NCBI GenBank assembly: GCA_013140935.1
Contig: JABFSD010000583.1
Coordinates: forward strand, 1 to 14,384
Reading direction: 5' to 3'
DNA: 14,384 nt
Source of the DNA: Acidobacteriota bacterium
GTDB taxonomy: Bacteria > Acidobacteriota > Blastocatellia > RBC074
In this document: one piece after another, positions 8,478 to 14,289 of the stretch
Position numbering within the stretch: the first letter of the stretch is position 1
How the letters are laid out: each line of letters begins with the position of its first letter
Notes under the pieces: generated by a model
The model's input: the letters and a program-made list of their open reading frames with translations, nothing else
What the model was told of the DNA's origin: nothing
Database searches by the model: none
Position numbers and translations under genes: made by a program

Positions 8478-9893
8478 TTATTCAGACTTTTTGTCGGTCT
8501 TTTTTTGATGAACCGCTATGAAATCGTAAAGCGGCGCGCTCTTGCCCGAAGCGATCAGCACGGTGCGACTGTGTTGAAGCGGAAGATGTAGAGCTTGGGT
8601 GACGGCGGAAGCCGTCGCGCGCGGCTCATTATGCACAACGTAACCAGTTTCGCCTAACTGTTTGGCAAGGTTGGTAAGCGCCAGCATCAACTCAACATCG
8701 CTGAAGTAAGGAAAGACATTCGTGACGATTATGAGGTCATAAGGCGAGGCGAGAGCTTGGCGTTCGGTTAGGACGTTCAGCTTGAGCGCGCGAATGGTTT
8801 TGTTGATGGTGGGTCTTACGGCTAGCGACTTGCTCAAATGGTCTGCCAGTTGCGCAGGCGGCTTGAGCGGAGCGGTCAATCCGATGCCTTTTCCCAACGC
8901 AGCGAAATAAGTTTTGAAATCTTCAGACAACGGAGCCTCGGCGCGATCAGCTACGCCGGAAAGCAATTTGACCAGGTGAGGCTTTTGTTGCGTGCCGCGT
9001 TGATTCACGCGCTGCCAATGCGCGATGACGCGGTCGTTGATGTCTGCGCAATCAATTTGCAGACTGGTTTCGTCACTGAGCTTCAACTGCAAGAGCGCAT
9101 CGGCTACGGCAAAAGGCTGGTAACTTTGCGGCTCGAACTCATCGAGCAAATCGGTACGCGGCGCGAAATCAAGGCCAGGGCCTACGATTAGGACGCGGTT
9201 GAGCTTTAACGCAGGCCGTTCGCTTTTGAGGATCGTCAGTATCGTGTGAACCGCGAAGTTCGCTTCGATTTGCGTATCGGTGCTGTGTCCTCTCGACTGA
9301 TAAAGCGCAGCGATTTCAGCGGCAGTGGGTTTAGCCTGAAATTCTTTTTGATAAAGAAACTGCATCGTCGCCGCATATTCACGCCGCAATGCTGCTGGCA
9401 AATCCGTCACGTTGCGAGTGAATTGCTGAAAGTAACTCATCCGTTCGTCCTTCGTTTTGCTCGGCAAGGCTTGTTGAAAGGCCGCGAGCCGCGCGTTGAC
9501 TTCGGGTGGAAGCTGCTGCGTCGTTGGGGAGAATTCGTTGGCGCTGAGCCAGCGTATTCGTTCTTCGGCTTTCAGTTTTTGTGCGAAGCCACGCGCGCTC
9601 AAGGCCGGCTCGATCTTGGGCAGCTTGGTGAAGCGGGAAGATTGCAAACCGTAATAGATCAGATGTTCCCACTCGCCGCGTCGTTCACGTTCGGCGGTTT
9701 GCGCTTCGATGCGTTGGCGGTAAGCGGCAAAGCTTTCCGCCGTAATTCCCTGTTCTTTCAACCAGGTGTGAAAGGTCGCTGGAATGTCGGCGAATTCGAT
9801 GGGGCGCACGGCTCGGGTCTGACCGTAAGCCGTCAGCGCAAAACACCACCCAATGACGAGACAGAATATTGTTTGCCTGAATAATCGTTTCAT
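8478..9893 (-). CDS. exported protein with class I SAM-methyltransferase-like C-terminal domain
   Basis: 471-residue protein that I cannot assign to a named family. It has a clear signal peptide (residues 1-24, KRLFRQTIFCLVIGWCFALTAYG, predicted cut at G24/Q25). A mostly helical, charged region (about 30-200) follows, with WEHLIYYGLQSSRFT. The C-terminal part reads like a Rossmann methyltransferase: VLIVGPGLD (234-242) as motif I, a possible second-strand acidic motif QIDCADIND (279-287), YDLIIVTNVFPYF (385-397) as motif IV, then TGYVVHNEP (416-424). A SAM-fold domain on an exported protein is odd, because SAM is cytosolic. It may have lost catalysis, bind another ligand, or be a membrane-anchored protein facing inward. 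It starts 8 bases after the HpnI-type gene stop, so it is almost surely in that operon. No SD is obvious. Confidence 0.75.
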   Translation of the reverse strand: MKRLFRQTIFCLVIGWCFALTAYGQTRAVRPIEFADIPATFHTWLKEQGITAESFAAYRQRIEAQTAERERRGEWEHLIYYGLQSSRFTKLPKIEPALSARGFAQKLKAEERIRWLSANEFSPTTQQLPPEVNARLAAFQQALPSKTKDERMSYFQQFTRNVTDLPAALRREYAATMQFLYQKEFQAKPTAAEIAALYQSRGHSTDTQIEANFAVHTILTILKSERPALKLNRVLIVGPGLDFAPRTDLLDEFEPQSYQPFAVADALLQLKLSDETSLQIDCADINDRVIAHWQRVNQRGTQQKPHLVKLLSGVADRAEAPLSEDFKTYFAALGKGIGLTAPLKPPAQLADHLSKSLAVRPTINKTIRALKLNVLTERQALASPYDLIIVTNVFPYFSDVELMLALTNLAKQLGETGYVVHNEPRATASAVTQALHLPLQHSRTVLIASGKSAPLYDFIAVHQKKTDKKSE

Positions 9894-9901
9894 TGCAGCA
9901 A

Positions 9902-11212
9902 TTATTCTTTGATAGGAGTTAATTTACCATCTCGCAGCACGCGCATCCGCACGCCGCGCCATTCAATTTCATTCCCCCAAAAGCCGAGCAACCAAACTAC
10001 GAACGCCAGCACATCACGCAACAGCACGAGCCAAAACCATTTCAGCAACGTGCGATCACGCAAAGCGACGAAGCCTGCGACAAAGGCTGCCAGCATTCGC
10101 AAGGCCAGCGTTACAAACCACAAACGCCACGCCCACGAACTAAACCCATTCACCAACAAAGCCAAACTCGCCGTCACCGTGCCGTAAGTCACGATCAGTC
10201 CAACATAGCCAGCAGGGCGCGATACACGAATAGCACGCATCCAGCGCAGTTGGTGTTGGAACATCTCGCCTAACGTGGCGGCGTTGGCGACATGGTCTAC
10301 GACGCAATCTGAAAGGATGACCTGCAAATTAGCTCGGTTTTTACCTGGGTTTACGGCAAGCGCGCTGTGGGGCAGGTTCTCAACCTGCCCCACAGCGCGT
10401 GCGACTTCGGAGTTGTGGGGCAGGTTGGGAACCTGCCCCACAACTCCGTTAGCATTTTTCTCGTAGACCGAACTGACAACCGATCTAAGTTGCGTAGCCA
10501 CGCGATAGCCGAGTTCATAATCATCAGCCAGATGATCGGCAATTGCCGTGAATCCGCCGATGGCTTCGAGCGTAGCGCGCCGCATCACAACGCCTGCACC
10601 CAATGCGAACTTCACACCTTGCAGCATCCGCGCCGTCAGAACTTCAGGCGCAAACAACGAAGCGAGACCGATGTTTTCCAACAAGTCGCCGAAGGTCTTG
10701 GCGCTAATGCCGCGATAAAGGCAGGTGACCATTCCGACCTGTGGGTCTTGCAACGGAGCTACGACGCGACGCAGGTAATCGGGCGCGACGCGAATGTCTG
10801 AATCGGCGATGAGCAATACGTCATGTTTAGCTGAGGGCAAAGCGTTTTGCAGATTCGAGACTTTGCCGTTGTAACCATGCACGGTTTCGTTCACGACCAA
10901 CGCGATGTCGCAGTGCGGAAAGTCTGCACGCAGTTTTTCGACAATCGGAATGACCGCATCGCGCGGGTCTTTTACGCCAAAGACGATTTGATAAGACGGA
11001 TAATCAAGACGGCAAAAGCTGGCGAGCGTCGCATACGATTCTGCTTCAGCTCCGCGTAAAGGTTTGAGAATCGTGACGGGCGGCGTAAAGGCAGGCAGCG
11101 CGCGCTGTCGTCTTGCATCAGCGAGCCACAAGAAAGCGGCTACGCACGCGGCGAGGTAATAGCAGCAAGCAGCAATCGCACAAATCCATAAAACCAGTTG
11201 AAAGATATACAT
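9902..11212 (-). CDS. hpnI: HpnI-type membrane glycosyltransferase (GT2, ceramide-glucosyltransferase-like) with in-frame repeat insert
   Basis: 436-residue integral-membrane glycosyltransferase. In hopanoid producers HpnI adds N-acetylglucosamine to bacteriohopanetetrol, and HpnK then removes the acetyl group. One N-terminal helix (1-31) is followed by a cytosolic GT2 domain (VTILKPLRG at 46-54; DSD at 137-139; LADDYELG at 228-235; QLRWMR, a QxxRW motif, at 321-326). Three to four C-terminal helices end the protein (about 336-412). Between GYRVATQ (to about 241) and LQVILSDCVVDHV (from 296) there is an extra segment of about 54 residues encoding two VGQVxNLPHxS peptides. Family members run straight from one block to the other; removing it leaves about 382 residues, the usual size. 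The segment carries two perfect DNA palindromes. The ATG is 3 bases after the preceding stop, so translation is coupled. Assignment to hopanoids rather than another lipid is inference. Confidence 0.85.
   Translation of the reverse strand: MYIFQLVLWICAIAACCYYLAACVAAFLWLADARRQRALPAFTPPVTILKPLRGAEAESYATLASFCRLDYPSYQIVFGVKDPRDAVIPIVEKLRADFPHCDIALVVNETVHGYNGKVSNLQNALPSAKHDVLLIADSDIRVAPDYLRRVVAPLQDPQVGMVTCLYRGISAKTFGDLLENIGLASLFAPEVLTARMLQGVKFALGAGVVMRRATLEAIGGFTAIADHLADDYELGYRVATQLRSVVSSVYEKNANGVVGQVPNLPHNSEVARAVGQVENLPHSALAVNPGKNRANLQVILSDCVVDHVANAATLGEMFQHQLRWMRAIRVSRPAGYVGLIVTYGTVTASLALLVNGFSSWAWRLWFVTLALRMLAAFVAGFVALRDRTLLKWFWLVLLRDVLAFVVWLLGFWGNEIEWRGVRMRVLRDGKLTPIKE
10361..10399. repeat. perfect palindrome 1 (REP-like) inside the HpnI-type gene
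   Basis: Two 18-bp arms, CGCGCTGTGGGGCAGGTT and its exact reverse complement, flank a 3-nt loop (CTC). The inner 12 bp of each arm, GTGGGGCAGGTT, are shared with palindrome 2; the outer 6 bp differ. It stays in frame and encodes part of VGQVENLPHSALA on the minus strand. It resembles small interspersed palindromic repeats seen in many copies in some bacterial genomes; copy number here cannot be tested. Confidence 0.9.
10408..10448. repeat. perfect palindrome 2 (REP-like) inside the HpnI-type gene
   Basis: Two 19-bp arms, CGGAGTTGTGGGGCAGGTT and its exact reverse complement, flank a 3-nt loop (GGG). It lies 8 bases from palindrome 1 and shares its 12-bp core GTGGGGCAGGTT, while the outer 7 bp are different yet still fully self-complementary. 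It is translated in frame as part of NGVVGQVPNLPHNSE. Two such units head to tail look like a paired REP/BIME-type element. Confidence 0.9.
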
Positions 11213-11215
11213 CGT

Positions 11216-11587
11216 TCAGCGCGCCGCCAGAGTAATGATGATGACGCCCGCCATCACCAACAACGTACCCAGCCAGCGTTTCGGTTCGATCTGTTCGCCG
11301 AGAAAGAACTTCGCGCCCAGCGTATTCGTCACGTAACTCACGGCCGTGAGCGGTACGACCAACGACAGGTCGGCGTAACTCAGCAAACTGATGAACGAGA
11401 AAAACGAAACGGCGAGAAAGATGACGCCCGCGAATAAAAACGGATTGCGCAGCATGCGTCCGATGGCGCGCAACAATTCACGTGGATTCAATGAAACCGC
11501 TCCTACTTGTTGCATGCCTTTGGCCGAAAGAATTTCGCCGAGCGAACTGCACGCGATCAGGCTCACCAATAACAAAGCCGTTTTCAC
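11216..11587 (-). CDS. small 4-TM DMT/EamA transporter subunit (second of pair)
   Basis: 123-residue membrane protein of the drug/metabolite transporter superfamily, half-size like SMR or ArnE/ArnF proteins. Predicted helices are at about 3-20, 49-70, 74-93 and 105-121. Typical motifs are YADLSLVVPLTAVSY and EPKRWLGTLLVMAGVIII. I choose the GTG at 11587: it has a strong GAAGGAGG four bases upstream, matches the paralogue's N-terminus (MKT..LLV), and its GTGA overlaps the preceding stop by 4 bp. A longer reading from 11770 would only add residues that duplicate the upstream gene in another frame. Half-size DMTs often work as hetero- or homodimers; ArnE/ArnF flip undecaprenyl-linked aminoarabinose. 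Its place between a lipid deacetylase and a lipid glycosyltransferase suggests moving a glycolipid or its precursor. Confidence 0.85.
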   Translation of the reverse strand: MKTALLLVSLIACSSLGEILSAKGMQQVGAVSLNPRELLRAIGRMLRNPFLFAGVIFLAVSFFSFISLLSYADLSLVVPLTAVSYVTNTLGAKFFLGEQIEPKRWLGTLLVMAGVIIITLAAR

Positions 11588-11982
11588 GCAGCCTCCTTCG
11601 CGGTGGTCTTCTGTTCGGTCGTAGAGACAATCGCTACGCCGGCGCAAATGACGGCGGTACCGAACCAGCGCAACGGCGAAATCGGTTCGTGCAAGAGCAG
11701 CTTCGCCAGCAGTGCGTTGAGCAAGTAACCGAAGGCCGTAGCGGGTACGACAAAGCTCAAGTCCGCCCACGAGAGGGCGACGAGATAGAGCAGATAAAAT
11801 ATCGTGAGTGTCGCGATGCCCAGCCAGATGAAAGGATTCGTAAAGACCTGAATACCAATCTGAAATAACGCCGCCGGGTTGAGCGTATTCACTTCGCCCA
11901 CGGCTTTCATGCCTTTGGTCAAGCAGACATCGCCCAACACTTGTGCGCAGATGGCGACGAAAAGAACGACGAGAGTTTTCAT
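11584..11982 (-). CDS. small 4-TM DMT/EamA transporter subunit (first of pair)
   Basis: 132-residue four-helix membrane protein (about 2-19, 51-71, 76-96, 105-121) of the DMT/EamA superfamily. It is paralogous to the gene that follows: compare WADLSFVVPATAFGYLLNAL and PLRWFGTAVICAGVAIV with the partner's YADLSLVVP and PKRWLGTLLVMAGVIII. A charged tail (TTEQKTTAKEAA) follows the last helix. The ATG at 11982 has no recognisable SD; the bases upstream are TTTCCCATT, and a long inverted repeat starts 9 bases before the start codon. Its stop overlaps the next gene's start (GTGA), so the two subunits are translationally coupled, as expected for an obligate heterodimer. Substrate unknown; a lipid-linked sugar is inferred from context. 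Confidence 0.85.
   Translation of the reverse strand: MKTLVVLFVAICAQVLGDVCLTKGMKAVGEVNTLNPAALFQIGIQVFTNPFIWLGIATLTIFYLLYLVALSWADLSFVVPATAFGYLLNALLAKLLLHEPISPLRWFGTAVICAGVAIVSTTEQKTTAKEAA
11592..11599 (-). promoter_or_regulatory. ribosome binding site deciding the GTG start of the second DMT gene
   Basis: GAAGGAGG on the minus strand with a 4-nt spacer to the GTG at 11587. It lies inside the 3' end of the first DMT gene and picks this GTG over any upstream in-frame ATG. Confidence 0.75.
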
Positions 11983-11991
11983 AATGGGAAA

Positions 11992-12059
11992 CCGCGTTCG
12001 TAGTTCCGCCTTTAGGCGGTCAGGTGCGGAACCGCCTAAAGGCGGAACTACGAACGCGG
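11992..12059. repeat. perfect 29-bp inverted repeat with 10-nt loop between HpnK-type and DMT genes
   Basis: Left arm 11992-12020 and right arm 12031-12059 are exact reverse complements over 29 bp, with loop CAGGTGCGGA. The inner part, TTCCGCCTTTAGGCGGT, is itself partly palindromic (CCGCCTTTAGGCGG), so cruciform or double-hairpin forms are possible. It fills most of the 81-bp gap between two co-directional genes. It has no T-run, so it is more like an intergenic mosaic or MITE/REP-type repeat, or an mRNA-processing or stabilising structure, than an intrinsic terminator. Confidence 0.92.
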
Positions 12060-12063
12060 ATGC

Positions 12064-12924
12064 TTACAGGTTTTGGTAAGTCGCCAGTCGAAAACCGGCC
12101 TGTGCGATTGCGGTGTGCAACGCCGGGCTGGTCAACGCCGCGAGTTCGCGCGTGCCACCGGGATTGGCGCGTTGCTCTCTTTCGTCCGCATCGAACGCCA
12201 AGGGATGTGCGTAAATTTCGCTCGGTGTTTTTTCCATGCGCGACAAGAGACCGCGCAGATATTGCTCATTCATATCGCCGGTTTGCAACAAACCGTAAAC
12301 CTTGCGCGGTGGCGTGAAGCCGCGTCCTGCCAACTGTTTGTCGCACCAACGTCCGAGGCAATTAAAGACTACGCCCCACAGCAATTTGATCGGCAGACGT
12401 TGGCGGTCGAGCGCAAGGCTCAAACGCATTTCGCCTTTCACAATGCGGACGCGACGCACGTTGAACTCTTCGCAAAGCACAATGAGTTCTTTGAATACGA
12501 CGGGATGCATGTGCAAGTGCGTATGACCGTCTACGTGTGAGAACGGCAAGCCGGTCGCGGCAAAACGCTCGAATTGTGCGCGCATCTCGCGGCGCACTTC
12601 GCGGCGCGCAGCGGGCGAAAAGAAATAGTGAAAACCTGCGACAGGCGAACTGTCGCTGAAGCGGCCTTGCGCGTCGGTGATATGCGGAATTTCGTGATGC
12701 GGCAGCGTGGCGCGACCGAGTACGAGAGCGAGATGCAAGCCGACGGCTAATGTCGGATGTGCTTGGGCTAAGGCGATGGCTTCATCAGCAGCGGCTTCGT
12801 TCACCATGAGGCTGGCGCTGGTCAATACGCCTTGCGTGTGTGCTTGCACCACTGCGCGATTGACGGCGGAGGAATAGCCGAAGTCATCGGCGTTGATAAT
12901 CAGTGGAACAGCATGTTCAGGCAT
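12064..12924 (-). CDS. hpnK: HpnK/ChbG (YdjC-like) metal-dependent carbohydrate deacetylase
   Basis: 286-residue deacetylase of the YdjC/ChbG family. These enzymes remove N-acetyl groups from sugars using a divalent metal in a TIM-barrel-like fold. HpnK does this on N-acetylglucosaminyl bacteriohopanetetrol. Visible motifs: LIINADDFGYS (9-18; D13, D14 as catalytic/metal residues), AVGLHLAL (H64), SHVDGHTHLHMHP (129-141; histidine metal ligands), and EIYAHPLAFD (H240). Loss of GlcNAc acetyl is the expected reaction; if the lipid is not a hopanoid the same chemistry could apply. The ATG at 12924 has an AGGTGAG SD 7-9 bases upstream and overlaps the upstream kinase gene by 8 bp, tying the two together. 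It is separated from the DMT pair by 81 bp that hold a long inverted repeat. Confidence 0.88.
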   Translation of the reverse strand: MPEHAVPLIINADDFGYSSAVNRAVVQAHTQGVLTSASLMVNEAAADEAIALAQAHPTLAVGLHLALVLGRATLPHHEIPHITDAQGRFSDSSPVAGFHYFFSPAARREVRREMRAQFERFAATGLPFSHVDGHTHLHMHPVVFKELIVLCEEFNVRRVRIVKGEMRLSLALDRQRLPIKLLWGVVFNCLGRWCDKQLAGRGFTPPRKVYGLLQTGDMNEQYLRGLLSRMEKTPSEIYAHPLAFDADEREQRANPGGTRELAALTSPALHTAIAQAGFRLATYQNL

Positions 12925-13978
12925 GGTTCAACTCACCTAACAGCACAGCGGCGGCTTCGGGAACTTCCAGCAAATCGCGGCCTGCTTGCAATTCCCAACT
13001 GCGCGCGCTTTGTGCGAGTTGTGTGAGGCATTGCAAGTGTGCGCGGCCCGTGAGCGGATCGAAACAGGCCCACGGTGATTGCCGCAAGAGCCGCATCATC
13101 GCGGCAGCCTGCGTAAGGGGAGCGAGACGGCTTTTCGCTGCGTGAGTGAGGGTCGGAAAAACCAAATGGCGTGGCGCTAGTTGCACGGCGTGGCGAGCGG
13201 GAAACAGGTTTGCAGGTTCGATGAATCGTTTGTCATCTGACGACGGCAAGCCGGTTTCCGCTACGCCGCAGGCTTGCAAGGTTTGCGGGGTCAAGCCGAA
13301 CTTGCGGCGCAGCGGGACGACGCGCAAACCATCTGCCTTATCGCGCAACAATACCGAATCATCCGTCAGGTAACGCCAGCCTTGCGCGGCCAACCGCATC
13401 GTCAACGTAGATTTGCCGCTGCCTGAGTCGCCGATGAACAACACGCCGGCACCATCAACGGGTGCGGTTAAAGCGGCGCAGTGCAATTCATAACGTTGCG
13501 CGCGACGCAAGGCGGCGTGCAAGGCGTGTGTGAAAAGAATACCGATGAGCGCGGCATCGTCCGCGTCAGCGAGGCAAATTCTGAGCGGCGCGTCAGGCTC
13601 GATGACGAGCGCGGCATCCGCAATCGCAATGTAAATCGTTTGGTCAGCAACGTGCGCAACGCCATGCGCCAGCGTAAGACGCGCGCCGCCAACCGGCAAC
13701 GTTGGTAACCGGTGATTGAATTGAAAATGAATGGCGACGACGGCAGGTTCCGACGTGAGTCCGGGTTCGACCCAATGGCTTCGGGTAAAAGCGTAAACGC
13801 CCGCCGCGACACGGTCGTCGTCAGCACACACTTCTAACCGCAGGCCGTCAACGTCAAAGTGTTGTTGCCAGTGAGTAAAAGCGTGATGTGTTTTTTCAGA
13901 AGGATGGGATTGCAGCGTAACTTCAGCGGTTACGAGATACCGCAAGGCAAACGGTGAAAAGGCCTCAGGCCTTTTCAC
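12917..13978 (-). CDS. HPr-kinase/phosphorylase-like P-loop protein (RiPP-associated HprK-type)
   Basis: 353-residue protein with an HprK-like kinase domain in its C-terminal half. It shows ELHCAAL (164-170), a Walker A loop GDSGSGKST (183-191), and YLTDDSVLL (203-211, acidic pair D206/D207). This is the layout of P-loop HprK-related proteins often found beside RiPP precursors, some of which phosphorylate lasso peptides on a C-terminal serine. The N-terminal half (about 10-140) is a beta-rich domain without a name. It lacks the HPr-binding context of true HprK, and no ptsH is nearby. The start is GTG at 13978 with TTTAAGG five bases upstream; both lie in a strong hairpin. The gene begins 13 bases after the small peptide gene and overlaps the deacetylase gene by 8 bp. 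Kinase function is inferred from motifs; the substrate is not shown. Confidence 0.8.
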   Translation of the reverse strand: MKRPEAFSPFALRYLVTAEVTLQSHPSEKTHHAFTHWQQHFDVDGLRLEVCADDDRVAAGVYAFTRSHWVEPGLTSEPAVVAIHFQFNHRLPTLPVGGARLTLAHGVAHVADQTIYIAIADAALVIEPDAPLRICLADADDAALIGILFTHALHAALRRAQRYELHCAALTAPVDGAGVLFIGDSGSGKSTLTMRLAAQGWRYLTDDSVLLRDKADGLRVVPLRRKFGLTPQTLQACGVAETGLPSSDDKRFIEPANLFPARHAVQLAPRHLVFPTLTHAAKSRLAPLTQAAAMMRLLRQSPWACFDPLTGRAHLQCLTQLAQSARSWELQAGRDLLEVPEAAAVLLGELNHA

Positions 13979-13986
13979 CGTGCCTT
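13944..13986 (-). promoter_or_regulatory. hairpin covering RBS and start codon of the HprK-like gene
   Basis: A palindrome of 15-bp arms around a single central base (13951-13965, 13967-13981), extended by AAGGC/GCCTT (13944-13948 with 13982-13986) across a 2-nt bulge. In the minus-strand mRNA the AAGGC that serves as SD and the GTG start are both paired. It could limit kinase translation relative to the peptide, or act as a stabilising 3' structure for the peptide message. There is no U-run after it (GTTTGCC), so an intrinsic terminator is less likely. Confidence 0.6.
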
Positions 13987-13991
13987 AAACT

Positions 13992-14189
13992 TTAAGGAAG
14001 GTTGCCGGATGAAACGGCTTGGGCGAAAAACTTGGTCACTTCGAGAATGTCCGTCGGGTCTGACACGGCGGGATCAACGAAGGGCTTGCGCGCCGCCACA
14101 TTGTTTTCGCTCACTGCCTCGGTCGAAGCCAGCGCGTTATCAGTTTCCTGAGTCGGCGCAAACGTAGATTGATCGTTCTGATTCTGCAT
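13992..14189 (-). CDS. small RiPP-precursor-like peptide, 65 aa
   Basis: 65-residue hydrophilic peptide followed by a short hydrophobic tail: MQNQNDQ...ARKPFVDPAVSDPTDILEVTKFF...SSGNLP. Residues 37-52 fit the spacing of the lasso-type RiPP leader pattern YxxPxLxxxGxxxxxT, with F37, P40, V42, T46 (Gly in the consensus) and T52. The tail after T52-K53 would be a 12-residue core, FFAQAVSSGNLP. That core has no Gly/Ala at position 1 and no Asp/Glu at 7-9, so a lasso ring is unlikely; two serines near its end are possible targets of the neighbouring kinase. I use the ATG at 14189, with AAGGAG 12 bases upstream. An in-frame ATG at 14243 has no SD and would put the SD inside the gene. Function is a hypothesis; it could be a non-RiPP small protein. 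Confidence 0.6.
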   Translation of the reverse strand: MQNQNDQSTFAPTQETDNALASTEAVSENNVAARKPFVDPAVSDPTDILEVTKFFAQAVSSGNLP

Positions 14190-14201
14190 TTCTTTATGTT
14201 T

Positions 14202-14207
14202 CTCCTT
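14202..14207 (-). promoter_or_regulatory. ribosome binding site of the small peptide gene
   Basis: AAGGAG on the minus strand, 12 bases before the ATG at 14189. The spacing is long, but no better SD/start pair exists here. It argues for the 65-residue product over the longer in-frame reading. Confidence 0.55.
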
Positions 14208-14260
14208 AGAGCAAATTGGTTTCGGGGTTTTAAGTCCGAACAAGGGGGCGAGGCGCGGGC

Positions 14261-14289
14261 AGTATACCTCAATTCCCGTTTTGTGCCAG
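14261..14289 (-). promoter_or_regulatory. candidate sigma70-type promoter of the peptide-kinase operon
   Basis: On the minus strand, CTGGCA (14284-14289, 4 of 6 matches to TTGACA) and TATACT (14261-14266, 5 of 6 to TATAAT) are separated by exactly 17 bp. A start near 14254 would give a leader of about 65 nt before the peptide ATG. The -35 and spacer overlap the 3' end of the preceding gene. This is a by-eye match only. Confidence 0.4.

Noticed and set aside
9246..9884. 212-residue plus-strand open frame opposite the methyltransferase-like gene
   Set aside because: Antisense mirror frame with no recognisable motif or RBS; the minus-strand gene has a signal peptide and ordered motifs.
10361..10448. 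CRISPR-like repeats
   Set aside because: Only two units, each a complete palindrome with an 8-bp gap and different outer arms; there are no spacer-sized unique sequences or cas genes.
11588..11770. Longer N-terminus for the second DMT protein, starting at 11770
   Set aside because: The added residues are Arg-rich, overlap the first DMT gene in another frame, and lie before the GAAGGAGG that serves the GTG at 11587.
11992..12059. Intrinsic terminator between the HpnK-type and DMT genes
   Set aside because: The stem is far longer than usual terminators and neither side has a T-run, so it is listed as a repeat instead.
13992..14150. Classical lasso peptide
   Set aside because: Leader spacing fits, but the tail after T52-K53 starts FFAQ and has no Asp/Glu at ring positions 7-9, so a standard lasso core is not supported.
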